Assembly (NCBI GenBank): GCA_036741355.1
Contig: DAINSK010000010.1
Location: forward strand, 21,159-85,158
From: JBBRGK01 sp036741355
GTDB lineage: Bacteria; Chloroflexota; Dehalococcoidia; CAUJGQ01
Length of the DNA: 64,000 nucleotides
Direction: 5' to 3'
Shown piece by piece: positions 51,108 to 60,493 of this stretch. The position numbers and the translations under genes were made by a program. The notes under the pieces are model-generated. The model was given only the letters and a program-made list of their open reading frames with translations. It made no database searches and was not told the origin of the DNA. How positions within the stretch are numbered: the first letter of the stretch is position 1; the number at the start of each line of letters is the position of its first letter.

Positions 51108-52295
51108 TCAGGCGGACAGCACCTTGGAAGCGGCGCCCAATCCGGCGGCAACGTCGACCGACCTGCCTTGCGCCTCGACGGCCTCTGCAAGGGCGCGTGC
51201 GATAAGCAGCACGTTCGCCTCGGTGGACGAATATCCCATCAGCCCCACACGCCATACTTCGCCCCGCAGCGCTCCCAGCCCGGCGCCGATCTCGATGCTT
51301 CTCTCTTTGAGCAGCCTCGCGCGAACGGCCGCCTCGTCCACGCCGTCGGGAACTCGAACCGTCGTGAGCGGCGGCAGGCGGAACTCGGCGGCGACCCGCA
51401 ACGGCATGCCCATCGCTTCACACGCGGCAGCAAACGCGGCAGCATTCTTTTGGTGCCGGGTGACCCGCTGAGTCAGTCCCTCTTCCAGGACCAGCCGCAG
51501 CCCCTCGTGCAGTGCGTAGAACATCGTTGCCGGCGCCGTGTGGTGATAGACGCGCTCGGGACCCCAGTACTTCTCGAGCAGCGTCAGGTCGAGGTACCAG
51601 TTCGGCACTTTCGCGCCGCGGGCGTGGATCGCCTGCATCGCGCGTTCGTTCACGGTGATCGGCGAAAGTCCGGTCGGGCACGAGAGCCCCTTTTGGGTGC
51701 AACTATAGACGTAATCGAGTTCCCATTCGTCGACCGCGAGCTCGCAGGTGGCAAACGAGGTCACGGCGTCCACGATCACCAGCGCCCCGGCGTCGTGGGC
51801 GACGCGGGCAACCTCGCTGACTGGTTGAAGGACGCCCGTGCTCGTCTCGCCGTGGACGATGGCAACCGCCTTCACCCGTCCGGCTCCGCGCACGGCGTCG
51901 CGGATGCGCTCCGGTTCCACGGGCGTGCCCCACTCGGCGTCGACGCGCACAACCCTCGCTCCGTAGCGACCAGCCATCTCCGCCATGCGCTCGCCGAAGT
52001 AACCGGCGATGCCGATCACGATCGTGTCGCCGGGCTCCAACAGGTTGGCCATCGCGGCTTCCATGCCCGCGGTGCCGGTGCCGGGCAGTGCGAGCGTTAC
52101 GCGGTTGCGGGTGCGGAACGCCGCCCGAAGCATGTCCTGCACTTCGTCCATGATCTGCAGATAGGCGGGGTCCAGGTGGCTGATCACGGGCGACATCATT
52201 GCCCGGTACACGTCGGGATGGGTGGCGCTGGGGCCGGGTCCCAGGAGCGTGCGAACGGGTGGGTTCACGGTCTGCGGCAGCCCTTCGCTCGTCAT
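51108..52295 (-). CDS. Alanine-glyoxylate/serine-pyruvate aminotransferase family
   Basis: The 395-residue PLP enzyme has TLLGPGPSATHPDVYRAM at the start, GTGTAGMEAAMANLLEPGD, IVDAVTSFATCELAVDEW (Asp176 stacking on PLP) and the Schiff-base Lys202 in YSCTQKGLSCPTGL. It probably converts glyoxylate with an amino donor to glycine, feeding C2 or serine metabolism; serine-pyruvate activity is also possible. Good ribosome site GGGAGGGG before the ATG. Confidence 0.88.
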   Translation of the reverse strand: MTSEGLPQTVNPPVRTLLGPGPSATHPDVYRAMMSPVISHLDPAYLQIMDEVQDMLRAAFRTRNRVTLALPGTGTAGMEAAMANLLEPGDTIVIGIAGYFGERMAEMAGRYGARVVRVDAEWGTPVEPERIRDAVRGAGRVKAVAIVHGETSTGVLQPVSEVARVAHDAGALVIVDAVTSFATCELAVDEWELDYVYSCTQKGLSCPTGLSPITVNERAMQAIHARGAKVPNWYLDLTLLEKYWGPERVYHHTAPATMFYALHEGLRLVLEEGLTQRVTRHQKNAAAFAAACEAMGMPLRVAAEFRLPPLTTVRVPDGVDEAAVRARLLKERSIEIGAGLGALRGEVWRVGLMGYSSTEANVLLIARALAEAVEAQGRSVDVAAGLGAASKVLSA

Positions 52296-52461
52296 CTAAA
52301 CCCCTCCCGCTGATCGATCGTGTCCCTCGTATCCTGCCTGTAGTCTTCACCACCGCCTGCGCCAAGCGCAACGCGGGCGAGTCTCGTGCGAAGTAGCGGC
52401 CGGTCATCGACACGCCGAACTGTACTTGCCACATCTGCCGGCGCCCATCCACACTGGTTTC

Positions 52462-53319
52462 ATGGAACCTGTTTCGCGCTCGTATATGTCGCAACGGTTG
52501 AACCTTAATTACGTCGTCTGGGGCGACGAGAGCAAGCCGCCCGTTGTTCTCATCCACGGCGGGCGCGACCACGCCTGTAACTGGGATTTCGTCGCCGATG
52601 CGCTCGTGCCCGACTTCTCGGTGTACGCCGTCGACTTACGCGGACACGGCGACAGCGATTGGTGCTACGGCAGCATGTACAGCATGCCGGAGTACACGGC
52701 CGACGTTGCGGCGTTCATTCGGCTGCTCGATCGCGGTCCGGTGCGGCTGGTGGGTCATTCGCTCGGCGGCGGTATCGTCCTGCAGTACGCTGGCACGTTC
52801 CCGGAGATGGTTACGCGTGTCGCATCGGTGGAGGGCCTCGGGCCAGGGGTACACGAGCGCCGGCCCGCGCACCACCGCATGCGCGAGTGGATGAAGCACT
52901 TGCACGGCTTCGAGGAGCGGAAACCACGGCACTACCGCAACCTTGATGACGCCGTGGCGCGAATGCAGGAGGCGAACCGGCACCTCTCGCCGCTGATGGC
53001 GCGACACCTCGCCGAGCACGGCGCGCGCCGCCACGAGGACGGCACCTACACCTGGAAGTTCGACAACTTCGTGCGCATGCATTCGCCCTACGAGTTCATG
53101 ATCGACGATGCGCGGGAGCTATGGAACCAGATCCGCTGCCCGGTGCTGCTCATCCGCGGCGACAAATCGTGGGCTCAGGATCCCGATAAGGACGGCAAGG
53201 CGAGCGCCTTCCACAATTACCGATCGGTGCAGATCAAGGACGCCGGCCACTGGGTCCATCACGACCAGCTCGACGAGTTCCTGGCGGTCCTGCTGCCATT
53301 CCTGCGCGAGGGATTGTAA
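52462..53319 (+). CDS. Alpha/beta hydrolase
   Basis: I start at ATG 52462, the beginning of the conserved MEPVSRSYMSQRLNLNYV; 12 residues earlier is less likely. The 285-residue protein has VVLIHGGRDHACNWDF (oxyanion HGG), DLRGHGDSDW, the nucleophile elbow VGHSLGGG (Ser100), and the catalytic His in KDAGHWVHHD. A C-terminal insertion of about 70 helical residues forms the cap. It resembles haloalkane dehalogenase/C-C hydrolase-type members. Its stop is 4 bases before the next gene, an MBL hydrolase. Confidence 0.85.
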   Translation: MEPVSRSYMSQRLNLNYVVWGDESKPPVVLIHGGRDHACNWDFVADALVPDFSVYAVDLRGHGDSDWCYGSMYSMPEYTADVAAFIRLLDRGPVRLVGHSLGGGIVLQYAGTFPEMVTRVASVEGLGPGVHERRPAHHRMREWMKHLHGFEERKPRHYRNLDDAVARMQEANRHLSPLMARHLAEHGARRHEDGTYTWKFDNFVRMHSPYEFMIDDARELWNQIRCPVLLIRGDKSWAQDPDKDGKASAFHNYRSVQIKDAGHWVHHDQLDEFLAVLLPFLREGL

Positions 53320-53322
53320 TCG

Positions 53323-54000
53323 ATGGAAGTCGCCAACGAGCTAATGTTGCGCGGAATCGTCGTCGGCGTCTTTCAGGAGAACTGCTGGGTGATCGGATCG
53401 CGGCGCACGGGCGAGGGGCTGTGCGTCGACCCGGGCGACCAACCGGACGAGATCCTGGCGCTCGCCCGCGATATGGGCGTGAACATCAAGCTGATCGTCA
53501 ACTCCCACGCCCACATCGACCATATCCTCGGGGTGCGCGGCGTCAAGAACTCTACCAACGCCCAATTTCTTTTGCACCCGAGTGACTTGAGGCTCGCGGC
53601 CGAGGGCTGGAAGATGGCCGGCCGCATGCTCGGCTACACGCCGGAGGCGCCGCCTCCGCCGGACGCGGCACTGGCAGAAGGCGACGTGGTGGAAGCCGGC
53701 GGCGTGCGGCTGCGGGTGATCCATTCTCCCGGACACACGGCGGGCAGCGTCAGCTTCTACTGCGAAGATGCCGGGGCGCTCTTCAGCGGCGATACGCTGT
53801 TCCAGGGCTCGATCGGCCGCACCGACCTGCCCGGCGGCGACTACCAGCAAGAGATGAACAGCATCGTAGACAGGCTGCTCACCCTTCCCGACGAAACGAT
53901 CGTCCTTCCCGGCCACATGCAAGAGACGACGATCGGCCGCGAGCGACAATCGAATCCGTTTGTGTTGCAGGAGCTCCAACGACGGCGGCTGGCCCCCTAA
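53323..54000 (+). CDS. Metallo-beta-lactamase fold hydrolase (glyoxalase II-like)
   Basis: The 225-residue protein has the binuclear metal motif HAHIDH (His62, His64, Asp66, His67), HSPGHTAGSVSFY and FSGDTLFQGSIGRTDLPGG, with a terminal PGHMQETTIGRER. This matches hydroxyacylglutathione hydrolase-like and YcbL-type members that hydrolyse thioesters of small thiols. It is 4 bases from the preceding hydrolase gene, suggesting a shared detoxification or ester-hydrolysis role. Confidence 0.87.
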   Translation: MEVANELMLRGIVVGVFQENCWVIGSRRTGEGLCVDPGDQPDEILALARDMGVNIKLIVNSHAHIDHILGVRGVKNSTNAQFLLHPSDLRLAAEGWKMAGRMLGYTPEAPPPPDAALAEGDVVEAGGVRLRVIHSPGHTAGSVSFYCEDAGALFSGDTLFQGSIGRTDLPGGDYQQEMNSIVDRLLTLPDETIVLPGHMQETTIGRERQSNPFVLQELQRRRLAP

Positions 54001-54112
54001 CCCCCGTTTCCTTCTGCCCCTAGAAAAGCATCAACTGCTGCCCCTCGGGTTCCGGTTCGACATAACGCTGGCCCACGGCGGAATGCGGGTCTGTCATATC
54101 CTTTGGAAGCGC

Positions 54113-54640
54113 TTAAGAGATGAAGCGGCGCTCGTGGGCGATGAGGAAACGTTTCATTTCCAGGCCGCCCGCATAGCCCGTAAGGCTACCGTTGCTGCCC
54201 ACGAGTCGGTGGCACGGAATGATGATGGGAATCGGATTCGAGCCGTTGGCGTGTCCGACCGCTCTCGCCGACCGCGGACGGCCGAGCGCCTGCGCTATCC
54301 CACCGTAGGTACGGGTCTCGCCGTACGGCACACGGCGGACCTCCTCCCAGACTTCGTGCTGGAAGGAGGTTCCACGCGGCGCCAGCGGCAAGGTGAAGTG
54401 AATCAGCGAGCCGCTGAAGTATGCATGCAGTTCGTCCGCGACCCGCCTCACCAGCCGATGAATGTCGTCGGTCAGGCAACTGCGTTTGGCGAGCCCCTCG
54501 GCGCGAGTTCTGAAACTCACCGCGTCCTCACCGGGCAGTGAAAGGGCAACCAGGCCGGCATCGCTACACAGGATCGCGATTCTGCCCAGAGGCGATCGTG
54601 TTTCACCCAGGTACAGGACGCACGCGGCGGTGGGGGTCAC
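54113..54640 (-). CDS. ogt: Methylated-DNA--protein-cysteine methyltransferase (Ogt/MGMT)
   Basis: The GTG start (54640) overlaps the stop of the small gene upstream by 4 bases (GTGA). The 175-residue suicide enzyme has the active-site IPCHRLVGSNGSLTGYAGGL (Cys143) and the recognition helix GHANGSNP. It transfers alkyl groups from O6-alkylguanine to its cysteine. It is the last gene of the lut-type operon, an unexpected place for a DNA-repair gene. Confidence 0.9.
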   Translation of the reverse strand: MTPTAACVLYLGETRSPLGRIAILCSDAGLVALSLPGEDAVSFRTRAEGLAKRSCLTDDIHRLVRRVADELHAYFSGSLIHFTLPLAPRGTSFQHEVWEEVRRVPYGETRTYGGIAQALGRPRSARAVGHANGSNPIPIIIPCHRLVGSNGSLTGYAGGLEMKRFLIAHERRFIS

Positions 54641-54750
54641 AGCTTCATCACGATCAGCTCGCGCTCCAGGCCGGACGCGGTGACCTCGAGCCGGACGTAG
54701 GTCACGCGGACCTTGATTCGCGCTCCGCCCTTTGTCGTGAGAGAGATCAT
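54637..54750 (-). CDS. 37-residue protein coupled between two genes
   Basis: ATG 54750 has GGGGGA 6 bases before it and encodes MISLTTKGGARIKVRVTYVR then LEVTASGLERELIVMKL, a short beta-rich peptide. Its start overlaps the preceding gene's stop (ATGA) and its stop overlaps the next gene's start (GTGA), so it is translated by a chain of couplings. No known domain. The sequence has a coding look (basic strand pattern, no rare composition). Confidence 0.6.
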   Translation of the reverse strand: MISLTTKGGARIKVRVTYVRLEVTASGLERELIVMKL

Positions 54751-55211
54751 TCGCGTTCCCCCGCCTTGCGGTTCTTCCGAGGCGGCCAGATGGTCCGATA
54801 CGACTCGCCCACGATCGCCGCGCGTTCCTCTTTGCGATCCAGTTCCTTCAACCGTTCCAGGATCCCTTCGCAGTCGCTCCGACCTTCCTCGCCTGCCGCT
54901 TTGACGCAGTGGTCGACGATCTGATCCCACACCTCCGAATCGAGCAGACTGCTGAGGCCTAAGGGCCACTGAATGAAAACGTAGCGTTTGGGATCGTCGA
55001 GGCCCGGTCTGAGCTTGCGCAACTGCGCGAAACGCTCTTCCGGCGTGCGGACGGGCGCCACCAGACGATACAGCGGACGGTCTTTGCCCTTGCGCGTATC
55101 AAAGAGCACCCGCGGCGCGAGGTGGAGGAAACCGAGGACGAGTACGTCTGACTTGCCGACCGCTTCGAAGACTTCGGCCAGATCAAGGCTCAGCCCGTTT
55201 TCGGCGTGCAC
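54747..55211 (-). CDS. Protein of unknown function downstream of LutBA
   Basis: The GTG at 55211 is 3 bases after the LutBA stop. The 154-residue protein is mostly alpha-beta with conserved-looking YRLVAPVRTPEERFAQLRKL and a long acidic helix (VKAAGEEGRSDCEGILERLK). It is not LutC: no LUD-type motif is present. Its stop overlaps the 37-residue gene by 4 bases. Cofunction with LutBA is likely from the coupling, but the role is unknown. Confidence 0.65.
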   Translation of the reverse strand: MHAENGLSLDLAEVFEAVGKSDVLVLGFLHLAPRVLFDTRKGKDRPLYRLVAPVRTPEERFAQLRKLRPGLDDPKRYVFIQWPLGLSSLLDSEVWDQIVDHCVKAAGEEGRSDCEGILERLKELDRKEERAAIVGESYRTIWPPRKNRKAGERE

Positions 55212-55214
55212 CCG

Positions 55215-57431
55215 CTACACCACAACTCTTGGCAGGCTGTCGGCGAGGAATTCGGCCAGGTGCTGAACGCGGGTCTTGCTGCCCCGTGCGTGCAAGGCGC
55301 CCCGCAGGTGCATGATACAGCCCGGATTGTCGGCCACAACGAGCGGCGCGCCCGTTTCGTCGATGTGGCGTAACTTTCGCTCCGCGATTCGTTTCGCCAC
55401 ATCCGGGTGCTCGAACGAGGTCGTACCGCCGAATCCGCAACAGGTGCTCGACTCCGCCATCTCTGTGATCTCGCCGCCGCCGACACACCCAGCGAGGCGG
55501 CGTCCTTCACCGCTGAGACCCAGGCAGTTAAACGACTGGCACGCGTCGTGGTAGGTCAAGCGACGGGGAGCCGGGGTGGCGAGTGATCCATCGGGAAACT
55601 GTGCAACACGGTCGAGGAAGTGCGTGAGATCGATAACGCGCGTTGCCAGAGCCTCAGCCTGGCTCACCCAGGCCGGCTCGTTCCGCAGCGTGTGCGGGTA
55701 GTCCTGCACCATCGCGGTGGTACAGCTTGTTGAAGAACTGACGATGTAATCGACGCGGGCGCCGCGCAGCGCATCGATCGTCTGCTTGGCCATGTCCGCC
55801 GCGCGTTTGGTGTCCCCTGAGTTCGCCGCTGGCAGTCCGCAACACGCCTGGGCCGGAGGAAATACGACCTCGCACCCGCTGGCCTGCAACAGCCTCACAA
55901 CGGCAACGCCCATCTCCGGGTAGAAGCGGTCGGTAATGCAGCCCGGGAAGTATGCGACACGCAGCCCCGTCGCTTTGGCGCCCGGAATCGGCGGCTGCCG
56001 CTGTGTAAGCACCGCCCCCTCGCGTTCGCGCTGATTCAACCGCTCACGGAACGGAACCGACGCCAATGCAGGTAGATGCCGCCAGTCCGAGCCAGGCAAA
56101 AACGGCCCGCCGATAAAACCATCGCCCTTGCCCAGCGGCTTCTGCAGCAGTCCGCCGACGGCCGAAAACCGGCTGAAGCGTCCGGGGTCTTCGAGCATGT
56201 CCAGAGCGATTCGCTTGCCCAGCGGTGGTTTCTTGTCCTTCGTCGCCTGTTCGCGCACGTCGAGAATCAGCCGCGCTAACGGGATGCTGACCGGACAGAC
56301 CTGCTCACAGGCGTTGCAAGAGAAGCAGAGGCTTTGCGGCCCGGCCGCGGCCTCGATTCCGTGGTGCCACGGCGTCAGCACCAGGCCGATGGGGCCGTTG
56401 TAAATGTAGCCGAAGGCGTGACCGCCGACGACCTGGAACGGCGGGCATACGTTCGAGCAGGCCGCGCAGCGGATGCAGCGCAACGCCTCGCGGAACTCGG
56501 GATCGTTCAGCATGCCGGTGCGCCCGTTATCGAGGAGGACGATGTGCACCTGCTTAGGGCCGTGGACGCCGGTCGTCAACGACAGTTCGATGTCGCCGGT
56601 CCTGCTTGGGCCGGTAATGAATGAGACGTAGCTCGACTGCTTCTGGCCCGTTGCGCTCCGCGCCAGCACCTTCAAGATCGCGGTCGCATCGTCGATCGTC
56701 GGGACGATTTTCTCGATCCCCAGAACGGCGACGTGGATCGGCGGCAATGTCGTGGTGAGACGCCCGTTGCCTTCGTTGCTGACCAAAACCAGCGTTCCGC
56801 TGTCGGCGATGGCGATATTGCAGCCCGAAATGCCCATGCCGGCGTCGATGAAGTACTGTCGCAACTGCTCCCGTGCGACCTGCACCATCGCCGGAATATC
56901 ATCTTTGGGAATCGCCCTACCGGTCACCCTGGTGAAAAGCTCCGCAACCTCTTCGCGCGTCTTGTGAATGGCTGGTGCGATCAGGTGCGACGGAGTCTCA
57001 TGGGCAAGCTGGATGATCCACTCGCCGAGGTCGGTTTCCACGACGGTGAGTCCCAGATTTTCGAGGTAACCGTTGAGCTCGATCTCCTCCGTCGCCATCG
57101 ATTTGCCCTTGACCGCCAGCGTGACCCCGTTCTCTTTGGCGAGTCTGCCGATGATCGATCGGGCCTCCACGGCATCCGACGCGAGGTGAACGACCGCGCC
57201 CGCCTGCTGCGCCTCGGCGGTGAACTGGCGCACGAGTTCGGGCAGGCGCTCGAGCGCTTCCTGCTTGCGGCGCGTCACGTCGGCGCGGAGTGCATCGAAA
57301 TCTGCCTCGCGAAACGCCGCGGCGCGGCGCTCGCGAAAGCTGCTCAGCGTGCGCTCCAGCGCGAGCGGCAGCGTCTCGGAGGCGAGCGCTTCCTTCAGAC
57401 GCTGCTTGAACGGTGCGCGGGCGCCGGACAT
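55215..57431 (-). CDS. LutB-LutA fusion, iron-sulfur L-lactate/glycolate oxidation protein
   Basis: One 738-residue chain carries three usually separate parts: a LUD domain (about 70-300), two 4Fe-4S motifs CIRCAACSNVCP (319-330) and CFSCNACEQVCP (369-380) as in LutB, and a C-terminal half with two CCG motifs (ACCGLPAANSGD near 530; SSTCCGFGGTTS near 663) as in LutA or GlcF. The enzyme family oxidises L-lactate or glycolate and passes electrons to quinone. LutC is absent nearby, so it may be supplied elsewhere or not needed. It starts a minus-strand operon. Confidence 0.88.
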   Translation of the reverse strand: MSGARAPFKQRLKEALASETLPLALERTLSSFRERRAAAFREADFDALRADVTRRKQEALERLPELVRQFTAEAQQAGAVVHLASDAVEARSIIGRLAKENGVTLAVKGKSMATEEIELNGYLENLGLTVVETDLGEWIIQLAHETPSHLIAPAIHKTREEVAELFTRVTGRAIPKDDIPAMVQVAREQLRQYFIDAGMGISGCNIAIADSGTLVLVSNEGNGRLTTTLPPIHVAVLGIEKIVPTIDDATAILKVLARSATGQKQSSYVSFITGPSRTGDIELSLTTGVHGPKQVHIVLLDNGRTGMLNDPEFREALRCIRCAACSNVCPPFQVVGGHAFGYIYNGPIGLVLTPWHHGIEAAAGPQSLCFSCNACEQVCPVSIPLARLILDVREQATKDKKPPLGKRIALDMLEDPGRFSRFSAVGGLLQKPLGKGDGFIGGPFLPGSDWRHLPALASVPFRERLNQREREGAVLTQRQPPIPGAKATGLRVAYFPGCITDRFYPEMGVAVVRLLQASGCEVVFPPAQACCGLPAANSGDTKRAADMAKQTIDALRGARVDYIVSSSTSCTTAMVQDYPHTLRNEPAWVSQAEALATRVIDLTHFLDRVAQFPDGSLATPAPRRLTYHDACQSFNCLGLSGEGRRLAGCVGGGEITEMAESSTCCGFGGTTSFEHPDVAKRIAERKLRHIDETGAPLVVADNPGCIMHLRGALHARGSKTRVQHLAEFLADSLPRVVV

Positions 57432-57503
57432 GTACGACCTCGGGAACCAGCGTTCACCCGATCATCCCGGTTGTCCCGGTGCCGGTCAAGGCGGCCGCGC
57501 CGC

Positions 57504-58346
57504 CTACTGCCCCCCGTCCAGCGCCTGCCAGTAGCGACGGTCGTTGAGGCGGACGAGACGGCCAAATCCGGGGGCGGGAAAGTGGGTGCCGATGACCAGT
57601 TCTTGCTCGCGTTCCATACGTTCGATCATTTTGCGGCGCGTCTCTTTGGCCATCTCCGGGTCGAGGTCGGCGCGAAACGTCCATTCCCACTCGGTGAGCT
57701 GGATCGGGTGATGGGCGATATCGCCGGTAATCAACGCCTTCTCCCCGTTGGAGACGATGGCTATGCTCACGTGGCCGGGGGTGTGGCCCGGCGACGGTAC
57801 TGTCGTAATCTCCGGCGTTACCGAGGTTACGTCGTCGATGAGGTCTACCTGGCCGCTGGCCTGCACCGGTAGCACGCTCTCGCCGATGTACGGCGTTTTG
57901 GAAGCGATATCCGGCTGAGTCCAGTACTCCCACTCTCGCCGCTGGATTACGTAGCGCGCCCGGGGAAAGAACGGCACGTACGCCCCGTCGCGCTCCACGG
58001 TGTTCCAGCCGACGTGATCGACGTGGAGGTGCGTATTGAGCACGATGTCCACGTCCTCCGGCGCGATCCCGGCTTCGGCCAGGCGGTCCGGCAGGTTGCC
58101 GTTGCGGAAATTCGGGTTGTTCTTGTTGCCGATGCCGGTGTCCACCAGGATGAGCTTTCCGGACGAATGCACGGCAAAAGCGCCGATGTTCAGCGTGAAA
58201 TGACCGCGCTGATTGATGTAGTGCCGGAACGGCTCCAGTTTATCCGGGGTGGCCATTGGGAACATGATCTCCGGCCGCGCCGGGGTGGCAATGTCCTGCA
58301 GCGCCTGGATCGTGACGTTGCCGACTGTAACTTTGTCCGCGGACAT
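57504..58346 (-). CDS. Metallo-beta-lactamase fold hydrolase (lactonase-like)
   Basis: The 280-residue protein has HLHVDHVGW (metal site His106, His108, Asp110, His111), PSPGHTPGHVSIAIVSNGEK, the bridging Asp in TGDIAHHP and the late His of HFPAPGFG. The spacing fits the AttM/AHL-lactonase-like and related MBL esterase group. It is in the same direction as LutBA and 73 bases upstream of it. The substrate is unknown. Confidence 0.83.
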   Translation of the reverse strand: MSADKVTVGNVTIQALQDIATPARPEIMFPMATPDKLEPFRHYINQRGHFTLNIGAFAVHSSGKLILVDTGIGNKNNPNFRNGNLPDRLAEAGIAPEDVDIVLNTHLHVDHVGWNTVERDGAYVPFFPRARYVIQRREWEYWTQPDIASKTPYIGESVLPVQASGQVDLIDDVTSVTPEITTVPSPGHTPGHVSIAIVSNGEKALITGDIAHHPIQLTEWEWTFRADLDPEMAKETRRKMIERMEREQELVIGTHFPAPGFGRLVRLNDRRYWQALDGGQ

Positions 58347-58366
58347 GTTGAGGGCTCCTTCGGCCG

Positions 58367-59257
58367 CTAGTTTCGCGCCACAAAGCGGAAGACGACCGTG
58401 TGGTGGATCTGCATCACCGCGATGCCGTTGTGGTCCTCGATCTGTACGTCCGCGACCAGGTAGTCGTTACCCCGCTTGCTATAGACCTCGACGAGTTTGC
58501 CTCCGACGCGATACGTTCCACCGGCCAGGGCACGCCCCAGGTGACGGATCTCGCTTCCAGTGTGAACGCTGGGCCCGTACGAAAAGTGCTCCCGCAGCCA
58601 GCGCGCCGGCTGCGAAGCGAGAAGCGCGGGCGGAACAAGCGGCAGCCCGAACGGGGAACCGCCCCGATACCACGGATTTGGGTCGTCCGCCTCATTCGCG
58701 TACGCTGCCACCGCCTCGGCGTCGATCGTCACCGTGCGTGGCTGCAGTGGGACACCGATCGGGGCATTGTCAGGCGTTAGCAGCAGTCGATCACCGGCAT
58801 CGAGCCGGTCTGTGGGCGTCAGTGACCCTAGGCCGATGACGGTGAAAGCCGCCGCATCGGTGGGTTCCAGCGAGGCCGATCCGGTTACGCACACGCTGCC
58901 GTCTGGGCCGATAACCGACAGCTCAAGCGCAATTCCGCCGGCGCGTTCGGCGCCGCTCCCACGGCGCGCGGCCGTACACGTGACCTGATCGCCTTCGTAA
59001 ACGGGACGCACGAAGCGAACCGACGACGTACCGCGCTCTAGCCACGCCGGTCCGAGCAATGGCAGAACGTGCTCGGTCAGGTAAGCATACAGTGTGACGC
59101 CCGGAACGAGCCCGCCGCGCAGCCCAAGGCGCCGGGCTTCGCCGTCGTCGTGGATCTTGTTTTCCGAAGCCGTCGAGGTGTTGTGCGCGATCTTGACGAG
59201 TGGCGGCGCCTGTTCGCCCGGTTTCAAATCAATGGCTTGTGCGTGTGGCATCGTCAT
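58367..59257 (-). CDS. MaoC-like hydratase, two hot-dog domains
   Basis: I start at ATG 59257 with AGAGGG upstream; residues upstream to 59413 are Arg-rich and not conserved. The 296-residue protein has two hot-dog folds: the first with RGGLVPGVTLYAYLTEHVLP and GDQVTCTA, the second about 170-290 with YANEADDPNPWYRGG and GTYRVGGKLVEVYSKRGNDY. The N-terminal VPGVTLYA fits the MaoC/enoyl-CoA hydratase-2 type. It hydrates or dehydrates CoA esters with (R)-specific stereochemistry in relatives. Confidence 0.78.
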   Translation of the reverse strand: MTMPHAQAIDLKPGEQAPPLVKIAHNTSTASENKIHDDGEARRLGLRGGLVPGVTLYAYLTEHVLPLLGPAWLERGTSSVRFVRPVYEGDQVTCTAARRGSGAERAGGIALELSVIGPDGSVCVTGSASLEPTDAAAFTVIGLGSLTPTDRLDAGDRLLLTPDNAPIGVPLQPRTVTIDAEAVAAYANEADDPNPWYRGGSPFGLPLVPPALLASQPARWLREHFSYGPSVHTGSEIRHLGRALAGGTYRVGGKLVEVYSKRGNDYLVADVQIEDHNGIAVMQIHHTVVFRFVARN

Positions 59258-59497
59258 TGACTGCCCTCTGCTATAGCCGGCGCTCCAGCCGGTAGATGGC
59301 CGGATTATACATCGGCGGCCCTGAATCACTGTGGCTGCGGCGCGGCTGTACCATTGGCTCGCCGGCGTCCGGTGCAGCGAGCAGGAACGCCGACGACTGG
59401 CCGGAACCCGCAATCAACGGGCTACATGTCTATGACAAGCGTCGACCAACCAAAACCCTGCGCGCCGCCGGGTTCGCCCGTATCCGGGTGATAATAC

Positions 59498-60235
59498 TCA
59501 CGAAAACCGTGCCGCATAACGTCCGTCAGCAAAGATGGAGTTGACCATCACGTCTTCGACGTTGAATGCATCGGTTGCAAACATCGCCGTCTCGTCACCG
59601 CGAACCGGGCGGTAAGTGGCGAAGAGTGCATCCATAGCACGCCTCAAACCGGCTGCAGATGGCTCATGCAGGCCGAGGAGGGCATCGTACTTGGGCGAAG
59701 CGTCGAGTCCCGATTCGTCAGGCTGAAGGATGCTTATCAGGCCGTCGCAGTCCGGATCGCGATTCTGCCGTAGCCAGTCGTAATATCGCCGAACACGCGG
59801 CAGAAGCTGATCCAGAAGCGCTTTCGAACGCCCAGCCTCCCAGACAGTCCGCAGCGCCGTCGCAAGCAACGGCGGCTGTATCGTATCGGTCGTCCACGAT
59901 TGTGGTTCGGGCAAGTTATAGCCGGCGATCGCGTCGCGATAGGTGTCGCGCTCCCACAACAACATGTGCGGAATGAATCCATCAGTCCGCTGACCCTGCA
60001 AGAGGCAGCGAAGCTCAATCTCCGCTAGCCCAACGTCGATCTGGCTAAGCGCGATTGCGTGAAAACAGGAGTCCCTGCACCATTGGAACGGGTAGTGCGC
60101 CGTTGATGGGCACACGAAGTCATAGGCCAGCCCGTTGAGCGGTGAAATGCCGCGCCGCCGGTTTGCGCTGAGCTGAGCAGCTGCCATACCCAGGAGGCGT
60201 TGCCGGGAGTCCATGCGACTACTCACTGCCCTCAC
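59498..60235 (-). pseudogene. Glycosidase (GH63-like / amylo-glucosidase-type) truncated at C-terminus
   Basis: The 245-residue product has the alpha/alpha-barrel signature of trehalase/GH63 enzymes: FQWCRDSCFHAIALSQIDVG, QRTDGFIPHML, a TTDTIQPPLLATAL stretch, and DCDGLISILQPDESGLDASPKYD with the acidic residues. Intact relatives are about 430-480 residues; this one ends in NSIFADGRYAARFS after about half, so the second half of the barrel with the second catalytic acid is missing. It is likely inactive. The start region is also ambiguous. Confidence 0.65.
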
Positions 60236-60493
60236 GATTGCCGGCTGCCCGGCCGCAAAGGTGCGCGGGCTCCCCCGACCGGTGCAGGCCGGTTTCGTGG
60301 TCTAAGCCCGCGGTTTCAACCGCCGGGCGATCGGGCGGGCTGTCTCCTGCGCGAACCGCACAATACGTTGACTCAAACCCGAAGCGGGTCCGCGCGTTGA
60401 CCGCACATTCCTTGATGCCTATCCTGAAGCCTGCCGGGGTATGTCTCCATAGCCCGGTGACGCACTCAGATTCGTAACAGAGATCGGAACCTC

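Noticed and set aside
51168..52313. 381-residue plus-strand open frame
   Set aside because: Antisense of the aminotransferase gene; no conserved motif.
56733..57872. 379-residue plus-strand open frame
   Set aside because: Antisense of LutBA and the MBL gene; high Arg content typical of GC-rich shadows.
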